The notes: generated by a model from the sequence alone, not told the origin. Shown: positions 38,598-49,751, counted from the first letter of the stretch. The stretch: DNA of 64,000 nt from an uncultured Ruegeria sp. (GCF_947500045.1 NZ_CANMQQ010000003.1:62001-126000), one strand, 5' to 3'. Translations and numbers: made by a program.

Positions 38598-39358
38598 GAG
38601 GCTTTGCCCAGATAAGCCTCGATCACAGCCGGGTGGGACTGGACCTCTGCAGGTGTTCCAAGCGCAAGCTTCGCGCCATCCGCCATCGCCAGAACCCGGT
38701 CTGACACGCCCGAGACCAGCCCCATGTCATGTTCTACCATCAGGACGGTGATGCCCATTTGCCGCCGGATATCATCGATCCACCAGCGCATATCGGTGGT
38801 TTCTTCCACCGACAGACCCGAGGCGGGTTCGTCCAGCAACAGCAGTTTCGGTTCAGTGGCCAGCGCCCGCGCAACTTCGACCACCTTGCGAACCCCATAA
38901 GGCAGGCCCGAGATCATCTTGTCGCGAAATGCCTGAAGGTCGAGGAAGTCGATGATTTCTTCAATTTTTTCTCGATTTTCAATCTCTTGCCTGCGTGCGG
39001 AGGGCGTGAACAGAATCTCTGAAATCAAATTTGTTCTGCGATGGCGGTGACGCCCGACCAGAAGGTTTTGCAAAACGGTCGCGTGTTCAAAAAGTTCGAT
39101 GTTCTGGAAAGTGCGCGCCACGCCAAAGGCCGCAACAGCCGAAGCTTTGACACGCAGCAAATCATGCCCGTCGAACTGGATCGACCCGGCATAGGGATCG
39201 TAAAAGCGTGAGATCAGGTTAAAGACGGTGGACTTGCCTGCGCCATTCGGGCCAACGATGGCAAAAACTTCACCCTCCTGAACGTCGAAAGACAAATTGT
39301 CGACTGCGGTCAGACCTCCGAATTTCAATGTGACGTTTTCGTACTCCAACAAGCTCAT
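38594..39358 (-). CDS. ABC transporter ATP-binding protein, LivG type
   Basis: A 254-residue ATPase. KFGGLTAVDNLSFDVQEGEV, Walker A IVGPNGAGKSTVFNLISR, the LivG-specific GVARTFQNIELFEHATVLQN, Walker B LLLLDEPASGLS and the late MVEHDMGLVSGVSDRVL are all present. The signature motif LSGGQ is not in its standard form here: the segment reads LPYGVRKVVEVARALATEP, as in several LivG proteins. The ATG at 39358 overlaps the upstream permease gene by four bases. Confidence 0.93.
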   Translation of the reverse strand: MSLLEYENVTLKFGGLTAVDNLSFDVQEGEVFAIVGPNGAGKSTVFNLISRFYDPYAGSIQFDGHDLLRVKASAVAAFGVARTFQNIELFEHATVLQNLLVGRHRHRRTNLISEILFTPSARRQEIENREKIEEIIDFLDLQAFRDKMISGLPYGVRKVVEVARALATEPKLLLLDEPASGLSVEETTDMRWWIDDIRRQMGITVLMVEHDMGLVSGVSDRVLAMADGAKLALGTPAEVQSHPAVIEAYLGKAS

Positions 39359-40452
39359 CTCAGACGCTCCGTCTTGAGATAAGACTTTTGTCGTTTGAAC
39401 ATGTCCTTTCGATAGAATGGAAACAGCTCGAACCACGTTCGGATTTTCAGCCACCGGCCATAAAGGCCCATAGGTTCAAACAGGATGAAGGCGATCAGGA
39501 TCATGCCGAAGATGCCGAACTCCAACCCCGGTATAGCGACGGCGTTGCCCCCGAGAAGGGCCGCGGCGTATTCCTTTGAAATCGACAAGAATTGCGGCAG
39601 GAAGCCAATTACAATAGCGCCCAGAAACGCGCCATGGATCGAGCCGAGCCCGCCGATCACGATCATCATCAGCAATTGGATTGAAATGACGACGCTAAAG
39701 GTCTCGTTATTGAACGCCCCTGCAAACAGTCCCATCAGCGCGCCAGCCAGTCCGGTGACCGCACAGGACAGGGCGAATGAGATGGTCTTGGTGCGCGCGA
39801 TGTCTACGCCCATCGCCTGTGCCGAAACCTCGGAATCGCGTACAGCGATGAAGCTGCGGCCCAAAGATGAGCGCAGCAGGTTGATATAGCCTAGCGTCAC
39901 GATGATGGCGACGGCCAGCACCAGCCAGAAGAATTGGCTTGGCGTGGCCCAACGATCAACCAGATGGCCGAAGATTTCCACACCGCCCAAATACTTGCCA
40001 GCAACACCTCCGGTAATGGGTTCGGCCAAAACGATGATGTCGTCCATCAGGACCGACAGGGCCAGTGTAAAGATGGCCAAATAGATGCCGTGCAGGCGAA
40101 GGGCAGGAATGGCAACCGTGGCACCAACAATACCGGTCAACAGACCCGCCACAGGAAAAGCCACCAGGAATGGCACGCCCGCCTCGATCATTACGACATT
40201 GGCATAGCAACCGACGGCCAGAAAGGCGGCATGTCCAAGGCTGGCTTGCCCAGTATGGCCGGTCAGGATCATCAGGCCGAGCCCCGCAATCGCCCAGATC
40301 AGCACGTTGGTCAGTTCACCCAGATAGAAATCATCCAACCACCAGGGTGCAGCGGCAGCAACGGCCAAGAGGATCAGATAGAGGCCAAGCTGATAGCCGT
40401 CCTTCCAAGGGCGAAGGTCTTGCATATAGTTGGTTTTGAAGACGATCCGCAT
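39355..40452 (-). CDS. ABC transporter permease, LivM type
   Basis: A 365-residue inner-membrane permease with about nine to ten hydrophobic segments. LivM markers are GLGLMILTGHTGQASLGHAA near residue 58, the cytoplasmic loop SLGRSFIAVRDSEVSAQAMG that contacts the ATPases, and VIGGLGSIHGAFLGAIVIG. The C-terminal tail of about 45 residues is basic. It follows the LivH gene after five bases. Confidence 0.93.
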   Translation of the reverse strand: MRIVFKTNYMQDLRPWKDGYQLGLYLILLAVAAAAPWWLDDFYLGELTNVLIWAIAGLGLMILTGHTGQASLGHAAFLAVGCYANVVMIEAGVPFLVAFPVAGLLTGIVGATVAIPALRLHGIYLAIFTLALSVLMDDIIVLAEPITGGVAGKYLGGVEIFGHLVDRWATPSQFFWLVLAVAIIVTLGYINLLRSSLGRSFIAVRDSEVSAQAMGVDIARTKTISFALSCAVTGLAGALMGLFAGAFNNETFSVVISIQLLMMIVIGGLGSIHGAFLGAIVIGFLPQFLSISKEYAAALLGGNAVAIPGLEFGIFGMILIAFILFEPMGLYGRWLKIRTWFELFPFYRKDMFKRQKSYLKTERLR

Positions 40453-40457
40453 GAACT

Positions 40458-41339
40458 TCAGACTTTCTTGACCCGCACCTGGCTAAACAGCCCGTGCGGT
40501 CGAAAGATCAGCACCGCCAGCAGCAGTGCATAAGGTGCGATCTGGCTGTATCCTGCGGCGATATAGCGGCTGGCGAAAGGCTCGATCACGCCGACAATCA
40601 GTCCTCCGGCCAATGCGCCGGGCAGACTGCCGAACCCACCAATCACCGCCGCAGCGAAGGCCTTGATGCCCAGCAGGCCGGTTGTTGGATCAACCGATCC
40701 TTTGGCGGCGAACAGAATACCGGCAATCCCGGCGACCACGCCCGCCAGGGCCCAGATGAAACCCTGCACGCGTTTGACCGGGATACCCATATAATAGGCC
40801 GCCAACTGGTTCTGTGACGCGCCCTGCATGGCAAGGCCCAGCTTGGTCTTGCTGAAAAACACATAAAGGCCCCAGGTCAGTAGAACAGTGACGACGATGA
40901 CGGCCACATCCTCCATCCCCAGAACAAGGCCACCAAACCGAATATCTTTTCCGGCCAGTGGGTTCTGTAGTGTTTGCGGCTCATGCCCCCAGATCAGCCC
41001 GGCGGCAAATCGGATGACAAAACCCAAAGCGATGGTCAGGATCACGACGGCAGTCTGACTTTCACCAAACAGTCGGCGGATGATCAATCGGTCTACCAGA
41101 TACCCCAGCGCCCCCATGATCCCCAACGAGATCGGCAGTGCCAGCCAGAAGGGAAGGCCCATATATTCGGTATTGGTCAGGCCAATAGTGACAAACGCAC
41201 CCAGCATCATGAAATCGCCTTGGGCGAAGTTCACCGCCTCGGTCGCTTTGTAAATCAGAACAAAGCCAAGTGCGATAAGGCCGTAGACACAGCCATTCGC
41301 CAGCCCGCTGATCAGCAGCTGTGCGTTATCCAATCTCAC
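40458..41339 (-). CDS. ABC transporter permease, LivH type
   Basis: A 293-residue permease with about eight hydrophobic segments. LivH markers are GLANGCVYGLIALGFVLIYK, EAVNFAQGDFMMLGAFV, the EAA-like loop KTKLGLAMQGASQNQLAAYY and GSLPGALAGGLIVGVIEPFA. It is the first transporter gene and lies 36 bp after the MDR oxidoreductase gene on the same strand, so the oxidoreductase may lead the operon. Confidence 0.93.
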   Translation of the reverse strand: MRLDNAQLLISGLANGCVYGLIALGFVLIYKATEAVNFAQGDFMMLGAFVTIGLTNTEYMGLPFWLALPISLGIMGALGYLVDRLIIRRLFGESQTAVVILTIALGFVIRFAAGLIWGHEPQTLQNPLAGKDIRFGGLVLGMEDVAVIVVTVLLTWGLYVFFSKTKLGLAMQGASQNQLAAYYMGIPVKRVQGFIWALAGVVAGIAGILFAAKGSVDPTTGLLGIKAFAAAVIGGFGSLPGALAGGLIVGVIEPFASRYIAAGYSQIAPYALLLAVLIFRPHGLFSQVRVKKV

Positions 41340-41375
41340 CCTCCCTCAGCCGGTTATGTCCGGCGCTTTGTTCTA

Positions 41376-42404
41376 CTATGGCGTGATAATCACTTTGCCG
41401 TCACTCTTTTTCAGAGCATCCGCCAGATTTGGCAACACCTCTCGCAACGAGAGCCGGGCAGAGACATCCGTGCGCCACCGCCCATCGGCGAATCGAGCCT
41501 GTACTTCGCCTACAACGCGCATCTGGTCAGCGGGCGGCGTATCCATCATCCATCGGGTTAGCCAGAACCCTTCGATCCGCTTGCTCATGAAAATGAGCTG
41601 ACCCATTTGCGTCAGTTTTGGCAGTTCTGTGCTGAGTTTGCCGTAACACACCCAACGTCCACCATTAGGCATGGCGCAAAATACCTGTTCAGAAAACTGG
41701 TCAGCCACAGCATCAAGGAAAACACGAGGTTTCAAGGTGCCGCTAATGGCCGCGAACTGCTTCGCTGCTTCCAGGTTGCCGGTTACCACGACCTCTGCCG
41801 CACCAAGGTTTTTGAGAGTTTCGACAGTTTCGGCACGCCGCACAAGCGCAATAGGTTTCAGGCCAAGATCCCGCCCAAGGCTGCACATCAGCTTACCCAA
41901 CTGACTGGTCGCAGCAGAAACTACAAAAGCATCACCCGCTTCTCGCGCAATATCCACCATCGCCATGGCGGTTAGCGGGTTTACGATCTGCGCAGCGCCA
42001 TCTTCGTCCGAGATATCGGGCCGCAACGGAATACACATCTGCGCCTGTGTCACAACATATTCAGCCCATGCGCCCGATCCCGCAGCCACAAAGGCCACAC
42101 GCCGGTCCTGCAGGGATTCGGCTCCGGTTCCTGTTGCAACGATGTCTCCACACCCTTCAAACCCTGCCGCCGCGCCTTTGACCCGTGGCTGACCATATTC
42201 GCCTTTTATGAAATGGATATCGGATGGGTTTACCGAAGCGGTGCGCAGCTTGATCAACACCTGACCCGGACCCGGAGTAGGCAGAGGTAATTCCGCCTCC
42301 GCCAACCAGTCCGCGGCGTTTTCCAGCGTTGGGCGGGTCGCTGTGCCCGAATATCCGTCGTGGGTCTGAACAATGGCGAACATGGTGTCTGGCAAAGAGG
42401 TCAT
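41376..42404 (-). CDS. zinc-independent MDR oxidoreductase
   Basis: A 342-residue medium-chain dehydrogenase/reductase. The catalytic domain has LIKLRTASVNPSDIHFIKGE and GAAAGFEGCGDIVATG, the Rossmann part is FVVSAATSQLGKLMCSLGRD, and zinc-binding cysteines are absent, so a quinone- or enoyl-reductase type reaction is more likely than alcohol dehydrogenation. The ATG at 42404 is chosen over the TTG before it. It lies directly upstream of the transporter operon and may act on the imported acyl-CoA, which is inference. Confidence 0.85.
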   Translation of the reverse strand: MTSLPDTMFAIVQTHDGYSGTATRPTLENAADWLAEAELPLPTPGPGQVLIKLRTASVNPSDIHFIKGEYGQPRVKGAAAGFEGCGDIVATGTGAESLQDRRVAFVAAGSGAWAEYVVTQAQMCIPLRPDISDEDGAAQIVNPLTAMAMVDIAREAGDAFVVSAATSQLGKLMCSLGRDLGLKPIALVRRAETVETLKNLGAAEVVVTGNLEAAKQFAAISGTLKPRVFLDAVADQFSEQVFCAMPNGGRWVCYGKLSTELPKLTQMGQLIFMSKRIEGFWLTRWMMDTPPADQMRVVGEVQARFADGRWRTDVSARLSLREVLPNLADALKKSDGKVIITP

Positions 42405-42578
42405 CAAACAGTCCTTTTGAAAGCAAGTTCAGCACAATATTATTGTTAGCTCAATGTAACCCTCGGACAAACGGAAGCAATATATTGAGTAAGCGCAGCT
42501 AATCTGACAGGTAAAGTTCACGGTCTTTTTTTAGTGCAACCGCGTATCTTCGCAAATGGCAATGTGTCAGGTTTGGTA

Positions 42579-42603
42579 GAACCAGCCCATGTTGGGCTGG
42601 TTC
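42579..42603 (-). terminator. perfect 11-bp hairpin after the repeat protein gene
   Basis: GAACCAGCCCA (42579-42589) and TGGGCTGGTTC (42593-42603) with a three-base loop lie 9 bp after the stop of the gene at 42613. No long T-tract follows on the minus strand, so termination efficiency is uncertain. The rest of the interval 42408-42578 shows nothing else. Confidence 0.55.
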
Positions 42604-42612
42604 AGAGTTTGT

Positions 42613-43167
42613 TTACGACTGGGTCAGCAAATTGCGCAGGTCTTGTATCTTTTCGACAATCAGCTCAGGCGAAGCTTTGATGTCGTCAAGAATCTTAAGG
42701 GCCTGCGTCTTGATGTCCTGTGAGAGAGTGCTTTCCTGAACCGACGTGACGATGGCGTCATAGTCGAAGTTCTGAGCAGTCAGCGTGCCGTCCTGCACCC
42801 ACGAATTGAACAATTCCTGCCCTTGTGCAGTGAGCGAAGCGACCTGATCGCCCGCTGCCGTAGCGGCGTCATTGGCTTGGTCGGTCAAAGCCGCCGCAGC
42901 ATCGCTGGCTTGTTCAGTAACGGACGATGCAGCTTCGCTTGCTTGATCCGCCACCGAAGACGCCGCTTCGGAGGCTTGTTCAGTTGCGGCGTCTACGGCT
43001 TCGGTCGCGGCTTCCTGCACCGCTGAAGCAGCCTCGCCAACTGCGTCAGATGCATCTTCTGCAGCAGATTGAAGCTGTTCCGCCGGGGTTGGATCGGGTT
43101 TCGTCGCAAAATAATAGGCACCTGCGCCGATAACGGCGATGGCAACGATAAGTAATAGGCGCGACAT
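42613..43167 (-). CDS. membrane-anchored protein with LEA-like 11-residue repeats
   Basis: A 184-residue protein with an N-terminal membrane span (residues 3-21). An Ala/Glu/Gln-rich helix from about 29 to 110 includes four 11-residue repeats at 62-105: TEQASEAASSV, ADQASEAASSV, TEQASDAAAAL, TDQANDAATAA. Hendecad repeats of this sort form long amphipathic or coiled-coil helices, as in group 3 LEA proteins. Residues 115-184 form a different, mixed-charge helical domain (AQNFDYDAIVTSVQESTLSQ). No family name comes to mind. A role as a periplasmic stalk or stress protein is only a guess. Confidence 0.7.
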   Translation of the reverse strand: MSRLLLIVAIAVIGAGAYYFATKPDPTPAEQLQSAAEDASDAVGEAASAVQEAATEAVDAATEQASEAASSVADQASEAASSVTEQASDAAAALTDQANDAATAAGDQVASLTAQGQELFNSWVQDGTLTAQNFDYDAIVTSVQESTLSQDIKTQALKILDDIKASPELIVEKIQDLRNLLTQS

Positions 43168-43369
43168 AGGGTGTCTCCTTCAAATGATGTGTCGCTGAGA
43201 TGGTACGAATTTACGCCAACGCCAAGGGGAAAACCCGTGAAATTGCGGCACATTCCGGGTTTGAGCTACACTGCGCTGATTGGCATGGCGCGCAGTGGCG
43301 ACATCATGCCATCGCTGGCCACATTGACCAATCGAAGGAACAATAAAGTCTTGAAGAATCGAAAGTAAG

Positions 43370-43459
43370 TGGCGGAGAGACAGGGATTCGAACCCTGGGT
43401 GGGCTTGCACCCACAACGGTTTTCGAGACCGCCCCGTTCGACCACTCCGGCACCTCTCC
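43370..43459 (-). tRNA. tRNA-Ser (anticodon CGA)
   Basis: Reading the minus strand, the acceptor stem GGAGAGG (43459-43453) pairs with TCTCTCC (43380-43374), followed by discriminator G and an encoded CCA (43372-43370). The anticodon arm GCGGT-CTCGAAA-ACCGT gives anticodon CGA for the codon UCG. A long variable arm (GTGGGTGCAAGCCCAC) and the T arm CAGGG-TTCGAAT-CCCTG complete a class II serine tRNA. Confidence 0.97.
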
Positions 43460-43582
43460 GCGGGGGTCTGTGATGGGGGGATTTAGTGAGGAACGGGCGG
43501 GGGTGCAAGTGGAAAATTCTGGATTCTATCGATCCCCGGATTTTCCATTGCCAGAGGCAAGAAAACACCTAGGCTGATACTT

Positions 43583-44425
43583 ATGACCTACCAGATACGC
43601 CAGTTCGCCCTCAGTCTTGTTCTTCCGCTCCTCGCGCTCGGGGCGTTTGCACCGCCTTCTCAGGCCGCCAGCCGAGACCGGATTGAGGCCTTTCTAAACA
43701 CCACCGGGTTTGACGTTGCCCTAGAGAGTATAGTGCATGCTTCAGCCTCGGCCCCTGAGATGCTGGGCATAGATCCTGACGGATTTGGATCAGATTGGGC
43801 GCGCCTGACTGAAGAAGTTTTCGATACTGAACAGATGCACGAAACCGCAGTTTCGATCCTTGAGCAAACACTCAGCGATGAAGCTTTGACCCATGCCGTG
43901 TCGTTTTACGCCTCAGACTTGGGGCAAAGATTGGTGGTTGCTGAAAACGCAGCCCATTCCGATGAAGACGACGATGCCAAACAGCGTGCCGGGCAGGAAA
44001 TTGTATCGGGGCTGATCAGGGATGGGTCGACCCGAGTCGAAAGTCTGAAGCGGATGAACCGCGCCGTGGACGCGAGTGGCACTTCATTACGTGCGTTGCA
44101 GGAGATTCAGGTTCGGTTTTTGCTAGCGGCGAGTGCGTCCGGGATTATCGACCTGCAACTCAGCGGTGACGAGCTGCGTGAAATGATGCGCCGGAATGAA
44201 GGTGATATGCGTCGATCCCTGCAACTGTCTGCATTGGCAGGCGCGGCGTACACCTATCAGGATTTCTCGGACGAAGATGTCGATGCCTATGTTGAGGCGC
44301 TGGAACAGCCTTTGATGCAAGAGGTGTATGAACTGTTGAACGCCATCCAGTACGAGATCATGGCGATGCGGTTTGAGGTGCTGGCAGCCCGAATGGCTGA
44401 GCTTCGCCCCGCGCAGGATATCTGA
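43583..44425 (+). CDS. DUF2059 exported protein, first of a pair
   Basis: A 280-residue protein with a signal peptide ending near PSQAAS. The core around EALTHAVSFYASDLGQRLVV is the DUF2059 helical unit, and the rest is also predicted mostly helical and acidic. It probably acts in the periplasm; the family function is unknown. The stop overlaps the start of the next gene (TGATG), which encodes a diverged paralogue. Confidence 0.8.
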   Translation: MTYQIRQFALSLVLPLLALGAFAPPSQAASRDRIEAFLNTTGFDVALESIVHASASAPEMLGIDPDGFGSDWARLTEEVFDTEQMHETAVSILEQTLSDEALTHAVSFYASDLGQRLVVAENAAHSDEDDDAKQRAGQEIVSGLIRDGSTRVESLKRMNRAVDASGTSLRALQEIQVRFLLAASASGIIDLQLSGDELREMMRRNEGDMRRSLQLSALAGAAYTYQDFSDEDVDAYVEALEQPLMQEVYELLNAIQYEIMAMRFEVLAARMAELRPAQDI

Positions 44426-45231
44426 TGCGTGTTCTTGCAACCGCTGCTGCCTTAGTAATGTGGGCGGTTCCGCTGGCGGCAAACGAACAAGCCGATCGGT
44501 TGCTACAGGCCATGCAAGTCTCTGAGTTTATGGAAATCTTGGGCGAAGAGGGTCGGGCGCAAGGTCAATCGATAAATGAGTCGATGCTCGGCGGTTCGGG
44601 TGGGTCCTATTTCGAAGCACAGATCAAAGAGCTTTATGATCCTGTCTGGATGCACAAGCAAATGTCGAACGCGGTCGAACGGAGTATGACCGACGCCCAA
44701 CTGGAACAGGCGGCTATCTTCTTTGAAAGCGATTTGGGTCAGACCATCATCTCGCTTGAAAATTCGGCGCGCCGTGCCCTGTCCGACGAAACGATCGAGG
44801 AAATGGCACGCACAGCTTATGAACAGGCAGATCGTCAGGATGCCTTTTTTCGATTGGTGGATGAATATGTTCAGGTAAACAACCTGATTGAACAGAACGT
44901 CAGAGGTACAATAAGCGCTGATTTCAGTTTTTATCGCGGATTGGCGACAGGGCAGGAATCCCTTGCGAATGAAGAGGCGTGGCTTGCGGAATTGCTCTCG
45001 CAGCAAGCGGAAACCGAGAAAGAGACGACGGAATGGATGTACTCCTTTCTACTCTTGGCCTATCAACCGCTGTCGGAATTCCAGATGCGTGAGAATATCG
45101 CTTTTTCGCGCACCGAAGCTGGGCGTGCTTTGAATAGCGCTTTGTTCGAAGGGTTTGATCAAATGATCAACAGTATCTCGTTTCAGTTGGGAGAGGCTGT
45201 CGCACAGGCCATGCTAGCCTCGGATCTTTGA
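44425..45231 (+). CDS. DUF2059-like exported protein, second of a pair
   Basis: A 268-residue paralogue of the preceding protein. It has a short signal peptide (MRVLATAAALVMWAVPLAAN) and the matching unit AQLEQAAIFFESDLGQTIIS, and is helical throughout. Translational coupling and similar length suggest that the two products work together, perhaps as a heteromer. No catalytic motif is visible. Confidence 0.78.
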   Translation: MRVLATAAALVMWAVPLAANEQADRLLQAMQVSEFMEILGEEGRAQGQSINESMLGGSGGSYFEAQIKELYDPVWMHKQMSNAVERSMTDAQLEQAAIFFESDLGQTIISLENSARRALSDETIEEMARTAYEQADRQDAFFRLVDEYVQVNNLIEQNVRGTISADFSFYRGLATGQESLANEEAWLAELLSQQAETEKETTEWMYSFLLLAYQPLSEFQMRENIAFSRTEAGRALNSALFEGFDQMINSISFQLGEAVAQAMLASDL

Positions 45232-45244
45232 CCTCGGAATTGGG

Positions 45245-45342
45245 TTGACTTTACCCCCGAATGTTTGGATAAGCCCGCATCCCGGCCGGAATCTCCGCGC
45301 CGGGTATCGTTATTATTGACCCAAGGGGCTGATCCCTGGGTC
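45245..45342 (+). promoter_or_regulatory. rplU promoter and leader hairpin
   Basis: TTGACT (45245-45250), 17 bases, GATAAG (45268-45273) is a likely promoter. It would give a leader of about 170 bases before rplU. Within the leader GACCCA-A-GGG pairs with CCCTGGGTC (45318-45342), and no T-tract follows. Such a structure could be a binding site for translational feedback by L21. Confidence 0.5.
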
Positions 45343-45452
45343 CTTCACACAGCCCGAAAAGGGCGCGCTGTTCGAGGTGGCCTTCAATTTAATTGGGGCC
45401 AAAAACACCCGAAAGGGGACCACAGAACGCGGGTTAGACAAAGGAAAGACGC

Positions 45453-46067
45453 ATGTTTGCGGTCCTCAAGACTGGCGGCAAGCAGTACAAGGTTCAGGCG
45501 GGTGATATTCTCCGCGTTGAAAAATTGGCTGCCGACGCAGGTGAAAAAGTTCAATTCAATGATGTACTGATGCTGGGCGGTGACGCTCCGGTTGTTGGTG
45601 CACCGTTTGTCGATGGTGCAGCCGTTCAGGCCGACGTGATCGAACAGATCAAGGGTGACAAGGTCATCAAGTTCGTCAAGCGCCGTCGTAAGCACAGCTC
45701 GAAGCGTACCGTTGGCCACCGTCAGAAGCTGACTCTGGTTAAAATTACTGACATCCTGTCGTCGGGCGCAGACAAGTCTGGCATCAAAGCTGCAACCGGT
45801 TCGGCTCCGGTTGGCGAAGCTGCTCCGGCGGCGAAGAAGCCTGCCAAGAAAGCTGAAGCCAAAGCAGAGGCACCCGCCGCCGTTGTTGCAGACGATCTGA
45901 CCGCGCTAACTGGTGTAGGCCCTGCCGCCGCCAAAAAGCTGAACGAGGCCGGTATCGAGAGCTTTGCCGCTCTGGCCGCCTTGTCGGATGAACAGATTGC
46001 TGCTATCGAAACGGTCAAAGTGAAACCCGAATGGGTTGAGCAGGCCAAAGAGCTGGCTAAAGGCTAA
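45453..46067 (+). CDS. rplU: 50S ribosomal protein L21 with C-terminal extension
   Basis: Residues 1-102 are a normal L21 ([20 protein letters not shown] and [18 protein letters not shown]). The usual bacterial protein ends there at about 103 residues. Here an Ala/Lys-rich linker (120-145) and a helix-hairpin-helix-like unit ([20 protein letters not shown], 149-168, then [16 protein letters not shown]) follow, for 204 residues in all. The added unit resembles the HhH at the end of other proteins that bind nucleic acid. It sits ahead of rpmA by 11 bases. Confidence 0.96.
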   Translation: MFAVLKTGGKQYKVQAGDILRVEKLAADAGEKVQFNDVLMLGGDAPVVGAPFVDGAAVQADVIEQIKGDKVIKFVKRRRKHSSKRTVGHRQKLTLVKITDILSSGADKSGIKAATGSAPVGEAAPAAKKPAKKAEAKAEAPAAVVADDLTALTGVGPAAAKKLNEAGIESFAALAALSDEQIAAIETVKVKPEWVEQAKELAKG

Positions 46068-46078
46068 GGAGAGAGAGA

Positions 46079-46348
46079 ATGGCACATAAAAAAGCTGGCG
46101 GTTCCTCCCGTAACGGTCGCGACTCTGCTGGTCGCCGCCTTGGCGTGAAACTGTATGGTGGCCAGGCCGCCATCCCGGGTAACATCATCGTGCGTCAGCG
46201 CGGCACCAAGTTTTGGCCGGGCGAAGGCGTAGGCATGGGCAAAGATCACACAATCTTTGCAACTGTCGATGGCGCCGTAAAGTTCCACAAGGGACTTAAA
46301 AACCGCACCTTCATTTCGGTCCTGCCAGTGGCGGAGGCCGCAGAGTAA
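46079..46348 (+). CDS. rpmA: 50S ribosomal protein L27
   Basis: An 89-residue L27 beginning [20 protein letters not shown], with the flexible N-terminus that reaches the peptidyl transferase centre, and [20 protein letters not shown]. There is no N-terminal extension needing proteolytic removal as in Firmicutes. Confidence 0.98.
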   Translation: MAHKKAGGSSRNGRDSAGRRLGVKLYGGQAAIPGNIIVRQRGTKFWPGEGVGMGKDHTIFATVDGAVKFHKGLKNRTFISVLPVAEAAE

Positions 46349-46382
46349 GCCGAAACCCAGAAGGTTTAAGAAAAATTCATGG

Positions 46383-46412
46383 GGGACCGGCACAAAGTGC
46401 CGGTCCCTTTTT
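46383..46412 (+). terminator. intrinsic terminator of rplU-rpmA
   Basis: Perfect 11-bp stem GGGACCGGCAC/GTGCCGGTCCC with loop AAA (46383-46407) and five T residues. Confidence 0.93.
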
Positions 46413-46443
46413 CGTTTTAACGCAGTCGTGATCATCCAAGCCA

Positions 46444-47052
46444 ATGACTATCGCAACCACCAGCTTCCTGATTTTTGCCGCCAGCCAGGTCGGCACGCCG
46501 GGACCGGCCAATATGGTCCTGCTGGGTACAGGTGCGCGCTATGGTTTTAGGGCGGCGCTGCCCTTTGTGGGCGGGGTCATCTTGGGAAAGCAGCTTATCA
46601 TCTGGCCGGTCGGGTTTGGCCTGATGCAAGTGGCCGATCAGGCGCCGCTGGTGTTCGAGGCCCTGAAATACGCTTCAGCGGTCTATATTTGCTGGCTGGC
46701 ATGGAAAATTGCCAATTTAAGGCTTTCCAGAGGACAGACAGACAAGAAAGTGCCGGGGTTCTTGGCCGGGCTGATTGTGCATCCGCTCAATCCCAAAGCC
46801 TGGGCGATGATCATCGCAGGGTTCACTGGGTTTGTCGCGACCGGAACGTCCAGTTTTGATGCGACGCTCACGATCGCTCTCTGTTTGTTGATCTGCCAGA
46901 TCGTATTGCACCCGATCTGGACATTTGCCGGTGACCGGATCGCCCATGCGGTTGAAGGTCGCCCTGCGGAAAAATATCTGATGTGGACGTTAGCCAGTTT
47001 GACAGTGGCGTCCGTGCTTTTTGTGTTGTTCGGAGGAGGAGCGCACTCATGA
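46444..47052 (+). CDS. LysE/RhtB-type amino acid exporter
   Basis: A 202-residue protein with six hydrophobic segments. The N-terminal GTPGPANMVLLGTGARYGFR and the central GLIVHPLNPKAWAMIIAGF are the LysE-family signatures. The family exports amino acids, homoserine lactones and related compounds; the substrate is not evident. Its stop overlaps the next GNAT gene by four bases, so both are likely made together. Confidence 0.9.
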   Translation: MTIATTSFLIFAASQVGTPGPANMVLLGTGARYGFRAALPFVGGVILGKQLIIWPVGFGLMQVADQAPLVFEALKYASAVYICWLAWKIANLRLSRGQTDKKVPGFLAGLIVHPLNPKAWAMIIAGFTGFVATGTSSFDATLTIALCLLICQIVLHPIWTFAGDRIAHAVEGRPAEKYLMWTLASLTVASVLFVLFGGGAHS

Positions 47053-47585
47053 AACTTGAGGCAATAATAAATCAGCCGGTCATTGAAACCGAGCGGTTCG
47101 ACCTGCGCCCACTGCGCCGGTCGGATATGGGACTGATCGAGCATTATGCAGGCGATGAGCGCGTGGCACGCATGACCACCCGGATCCCGCATCCTTTGCC
47201 GCCTGGCACAATTGATGCGTTTGTCACGCGTGCGATGGCCGATGACCGAGACGAAGATGTCTGGGCGATGGACGCCACCAAAGATGGCGGACCAGAACTG
47301 ATCGGTTTGATTTCACTGGCGCGGCTGGATCGCAATCAATCCGAGGTCGGCTATTGGGTTGCTCCGGTGTATTGGAACACCGGCATCGCGTCGTTGTCAG
47401 TCGAAACGCTGGTCCTTGCCAACCCATTGGAGAATTCCTCGATGTTCGCCAGCGTGTTTCAAGACAATCCCGCCTCGGCCCGGGTGCTGACCCATTGCGG
47501 GTTCCAGTATCTTGGCGACGCGGAAACCTATTCAGTGGCGCGCGATGCGAATGTGCCCACCTGGACGTATTCAAAGAAACTCTGA
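47049..47585 (+). CDS. GNAT N-acetyltransferase (RimJ/RimL type)
   Basis: A 178-residue GNAT protein. ETERFDLRPLRRSDMGLIEH begins the fold, SEVGYWVAPVYWNTGIASLS carries the acetyl-CoA pyrophosphate loop region, and FQDNPASARVLTHCGFQYLG is the usual C-terminal motif. RimJ/RimL-like members acetylate N-termini or small amines. Coupled to the LysE exporter and followed by obgE after 37 bp. Confidence 0.88.
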   Translation: MKLEAIINQPVIETERFDLRPLRRSDMGLIEHYAGDERVARMTTRIPHPLPPGTIDAFVTRAMADDRDEDVWAMDATKDGGPELIGLISLARLDRNQSEVGYWVAPVYWNTGIASLSVETLVLANPLENSSMFASVFQDNPASARVLTHCGFQYLGDAETYSVARDANVPTWTYSKKL

Positions 47586-47613
47586 CTTGTGGCCGATGGG
47601 GCCTTTGCAGTAG

Positions 47614-49751
<2,138 letters not shown>

